Source: Sphingopyxis sp. | GTDB taxonomy: Bacteria > Pseudomonadota > Alphaproteobacteria > Sphingomonadales > Sphingomonadaceae | Assembly: GCA_013823985.1 (NCBI GenBank) | Contig: PNNB01000006.1 | Location: 1-45,574, forward strand | Length of the DNA: 45,574 nt | Direction of reading: 5' to 3' | Shown: piece by piece, positions 43,748 through 45,574 of the stretch | How the letters are laid out: every line of letters starts with the position of its first letter | Numbering within the stretch: position 1 is the first letter of the stretch | The notes under the pieces: model-generated | Database searches by the model: none | What the model was told of the DNA's origin: nothing | Seen by the model: the letters and a program-made list of their open reading frames with translations, nothing else | Position numbers and translations under genes: made by a program

Positions 43748-44178
43748 GGCTTACTAGCTCCTTGCGTGGACAAGCCTTTGGAAAGTTCGGGCGGCATGTA
43801 TTTCTCATCATGCTTTGCCAAAAGATTGGTCGCGATGAACTCGCCACTTCTCGCCATGCTTCCTTCGGCGATCACACCTGACTTCTCTTTGAACAAGTCA
43901 GGGGTAATACCTTTGAAAAAGACCGGAATCTGGGAATTTTCGTCTGCCACTATGAACCGCACGGTCACTCCATCCATTCCTCTTTTAATGGATTGATCGG
44001 CAACCATGCCACCAAGCCTAATAGGCTTACCAACTGCAACTGCATTCTGACGGATGTCTGACGGGGTGTAGAAATAGGCCGCCTTGCTCTCGAGCGCTGA
44101 CAGGGCAATGAAGCCTGCCCCAACGAGCGCTGCGACCGCGACCACGCCCAACAACAATCTTTGTTGCTTCGGCTTCAA
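43744..44178 (-). CDS. ccmE: Periplasmic heme chaperone CcmE
   Basis: A 144-residue heme chaperone. N-terminal anchor (LLLGVVAVAALVGAGFIAL), beta-barrel with IRLGGMVADQSI and VRFIVADENSQIPVFFKGITPDLF, and the covalent heme site AKHDEKYMPPE (His). The frame is open upstream to 44298, but that part overlaps ccmD. The family's normal beginning (KPKQQRLLLG) follows a TTG at 44178 that overlaps the ccmD stop in TTGA, with GGGAG upstream. I choose that start. Confidence 0.92.
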   Translation of the reverse strand: MKPKQQRLLLGVVAVAALVGAGFIALSALESKAAYFYTPSDIRQNAVAVGKPIRLGGMVADQSIKRGMDGVTVRFIVADENSQIPVFFKGITPDLFKEKSGVIAEGSMARSGEFIATNLLAKHDEKYMPPELSKGLSTQGASKP

Positions 44179-44306
44179 CTCCGCGCTCCCACCCGTTGTG
44201 AGGCTTTCTCGGCCGTGCGCATCGCGAAAAGACTGTTCGCCAATGTTCCGAATGTTGCCGCAAGCGTTATCCCGTAGGCTGCCCAAATGAAGGCCCAATG
44301 ATTCAT
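44175..44306 (-). CDS. ccmD: Heme exporter small subunit CcmD
   Basis: A 43-residue protein between ccmC and ccmE. It begins MNHWAFIWAAYGITLAATFG, one helix with the Trp and Tyr typical of CcmD, and ends with a charged tail (MRTAEKASQRVGARS). AGGAAA precedes the ATG at 44306. It stabilises the CcmC/CcmE heme-loading complex. Its stop overlaps the ccmE start. Confidence 0.85.
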   Translation of the reverse strand: MNHWAFIWAAYGITLAATFGTLANSLFAMRTAEKASQRVGARS

Positions 44307-44316
44307 TCTATTTCCT

Positions 44317-45033
44317 TTAGTCGAGTGCCATTCGTAGAAGGCGCGCTTCAGTTCGGGTCATCGCCAGTATCGTCCGCATTCGTATGAGGATGATGGCTGC
44401 AAAAAGCAGGGTGAAGCCCGACATTGTTAGCCCCAACGGCCAGAGAATTTCGGACGCGATGGCGGAGCCTTTCATGCCAAGGCTCGGTGGTTGATGCAGA
44501 GATTTCCACCACGTTACCGAACCGTGAATGATTGGAAGATTGACGATTCCGATAACGCCGAAAATCGCTAGCGCCCGGTCATTATCTGACTTCTCACGCA
44601 ATGCCCCAGCGAAGGCCAGATATCCCATATATAGTAAAAGCATGACCAGCATGGATGTCATCCGTCCATCCCATTCCCACCAGGTTCCCCAGGTAGGCCG
44701 CCCCCAAATCGATCCTGTCACCAAACAAATTGCGGTAAAGATTGCACCCGGTGCTGCGATGGCTTTAGCCGCCACTGCCGCCAAGGGATGACGCCAGATG
44801 AGATACATCAGGCTTGCTGAACCTATTCCGCCCCACCCCGCCATGCCGAGCCATGCGGCTGGAACGTGAATGTAAAGAATGCGGACGGTTTCGCCTTGCA
44901 GATAATCCGGCGGCGACAGGAACAGGCCACCATAGCATCCGCCTACAAGCAGCGCGATGCCTGTCCACATCAGCCAAGGTGTCAGCGCCGTAGCAATTTT
45001 CAAAAATCGGGCGGGGTTAGCAAAACGATGCAT
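44317..45033 (-). CDS. ccmC: Heme-handling membrane protein CcmC
   Basis: A 238-residue protein with six membrane helices. It carries heme to CcmE. The WWD motif is WGTWWEWDGRMTS, with conserved His in YIHVPAAW and IIHGSVTWW. ATG at 45033 lies eight bases after the stop of the barrel gene, so the operon may start further right. ccmA and ccmB are not next to it. Confidence 0.95.
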   Translation of the reverse strand: MHRFANPARFLKIATALTPWLMWTGIALLVGGCYGGLFLSPPDYLQGETVRILYIHVPAAWLGMAGWGGIGSASLMYLIWRHPLAAVAAKAIAAPGAIFTAICLVTGSIWGRPTWGTWWEWDGRMTSMLVMLLLYMGYLAFAGALREKSDNDRALAIFGVIGIVNLPIIHGSVTWWKSLHQPPSLGMKGSAIASEILWPLGLTMSGFTLLFAAIILIRMRTILAMTRTEARLLRMALD

Positions 45034-45041
45034 GATGTTGG

Positions 45042-45574
45042 TCAGAAGTCCAAACGATAGCCGGCACTGAGCAATATTCCGCGCTCGGTATTCGTGCTTG
45101 GAATGCCACCAAATGAGGTCTTCTGATTGGAGAAGTTTGCACCGATTTCAATTTCGACTTCGGACCGTTTCATTGGATAATAGTTGAAACGGACTGAAGG
45201 CTGGAGCTGGCGATAGCTTCCCGAAATCAGCTTGTCGCTTCGATATCCATAGCGCGCACGCGGACTTATCCGAAGTTTGGATGTTATCGGAATACGGGCG
45301 TTGATGTCGGCGGTATAACTCCGTGAACGGGGCGTATCGGCATAGCGTCCGCTCAGGATGTAAATATCGTTTTCGAACACCATCCCGCTACCGACCAATT
45401 GCGCGCCATAATAATATTCGGTTCCGGTAGCCAATGTAGGTAATAGGAAAGTCGACCCAGGAAACAGCACCGTTGAACCCGGTGCGCCACCTGTGTTGTT
45501 CAGCGTGAAATCAATGTTGGCTTGCAGCTTTTTGGTAATTGGTCGCGAATAGGAAACCGTCATCGACTTGGAAA
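45042..45574 (-). CDS. C-terminal part of an outer-membrane beta-barrel protein (5' end outside window)
   Basis: The frame stays open to the right edge without a start that must be used, so this is probably the 3' end of a longer gene. At least 170 residues of alternating hydrophobic/polar strands are visible (VSYSRPITKKLQANIDFTLN, YIPGR-like turns, RFNYYPMKRSEVEIEIGANF), ending in SAGYRLDF, a typical C-terminal Phe for barrel assembly. The family is not recognised. Its tight linkage to ccmC suggests a role with exported cytochromes, but this is inference. Confidence 0.65.
   Translation of the reverse strand, partial: SKSMTVSYSRPITKKLQANIDFTLNNTGGAPGSTVLFPGSTFLLPTLATGTEYYYGAQLVGSGMVFENDIYILSGRYADTPRSRSYTADINARIPITSKLRISPRARYGYRSDKLISGSYRQLQPSVRFNYYPMKRSEVEIEIGANFSNQKTSFGGIPSTNTERGILLSAGYRLDF

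Overview
The window reads as chromosomal DNA of an alphaproteobacterium, most likely a sphingomonad (Sphingomonadales). Several things point there: 5-aminolevulinate synthase (the C4 route to heme), a TonB-dependent receptor serving a catabolic cluster, ccm gene order C-D-E-F-G-H, and the general protein style. At the left edge lies a partial gene for an 8-vinyl reductase of (bacterio)chlorophyll synthesis (BciA/DVR type). This suggests a relative of the aerobic anoxygenic phototrophs. The genus is inference only. No rRNA, tRNA, CRISPR array, phage or insertion sequence was seen.

Layout. 1-696 (-): bciA, 3' end cut off. 899-1510 (+): iron superoxide dismutase. 1593-5252 (+): a two-gene saccharide unit, a two-domain GT4 glycosyltransferase followed by a GH130 protein. 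5301-7477 (-): a small-molecule phosphotransferase and an uncharacterised lipocalin/AttH-like protein, overlapping by four bases. 7679-12091 (+): a secreted adhesin-like protein, a secreted amidohydrolase and three small or hypothetical envelope proteins. 12146-18372 (-): an oxoproline module with a fused ATP-dependent 5-oxoprolinase, the two-subunit DUF969/DUF979 transporter and a DUF2891 protein.

18487-26788 is the most striking region, an apparently undescribed IclR-controlled catabolic cluster. On the minus strand a TonB-dependent receptor leads WrbA, a glyoxalase-fold enzyme, an alpha/beta hydrolase and a MetE/EaCoMT-like zinc alkyltransferase. Upstream, also on minus, are a class III CoA-transferase and the IclR regulator, and diverging from them is a citryl-CoA-lyase-like enzyme. 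Two intergenic sites carry the same 32-bp composite element: two TTCG-N5-CGAA palindromes 19 bp apart, with a -35 hexamer between them. This ties all eight genes into one regulon. 26832-28483 (+) encodes a DCC-motif protein and a COQ8/ADCK3-like atypical kinase.

After an AT-rich gene-free stretch (28484-28926) base composition looks lower in GC. 28927-36956 (-) is a heavy-metal RND tripartite efflux system (czcC-A-B) with its own two-component system and an upstream cytochrome b561. The divergent region 36957-37438 is crowded with GTCAG repeats that look like OmpR/PhoP-family binding sites. A second, PhoP/PhoQ-like two-component pair follows (+). 39475-45033 (-) is a heme and cytochrome c maturation operon, ccmC-D-E-F-G-H, a truncated ccmI and then hemA. 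It begins just downstream of an outer-membrane beta-barrel gene that runs off the right edge. Metal efflux, cytochrome b, heme synthesis and cytochrome c assembly therefore sit side by side, suggesting a link between metal or envelope stress and heme-protein supply.
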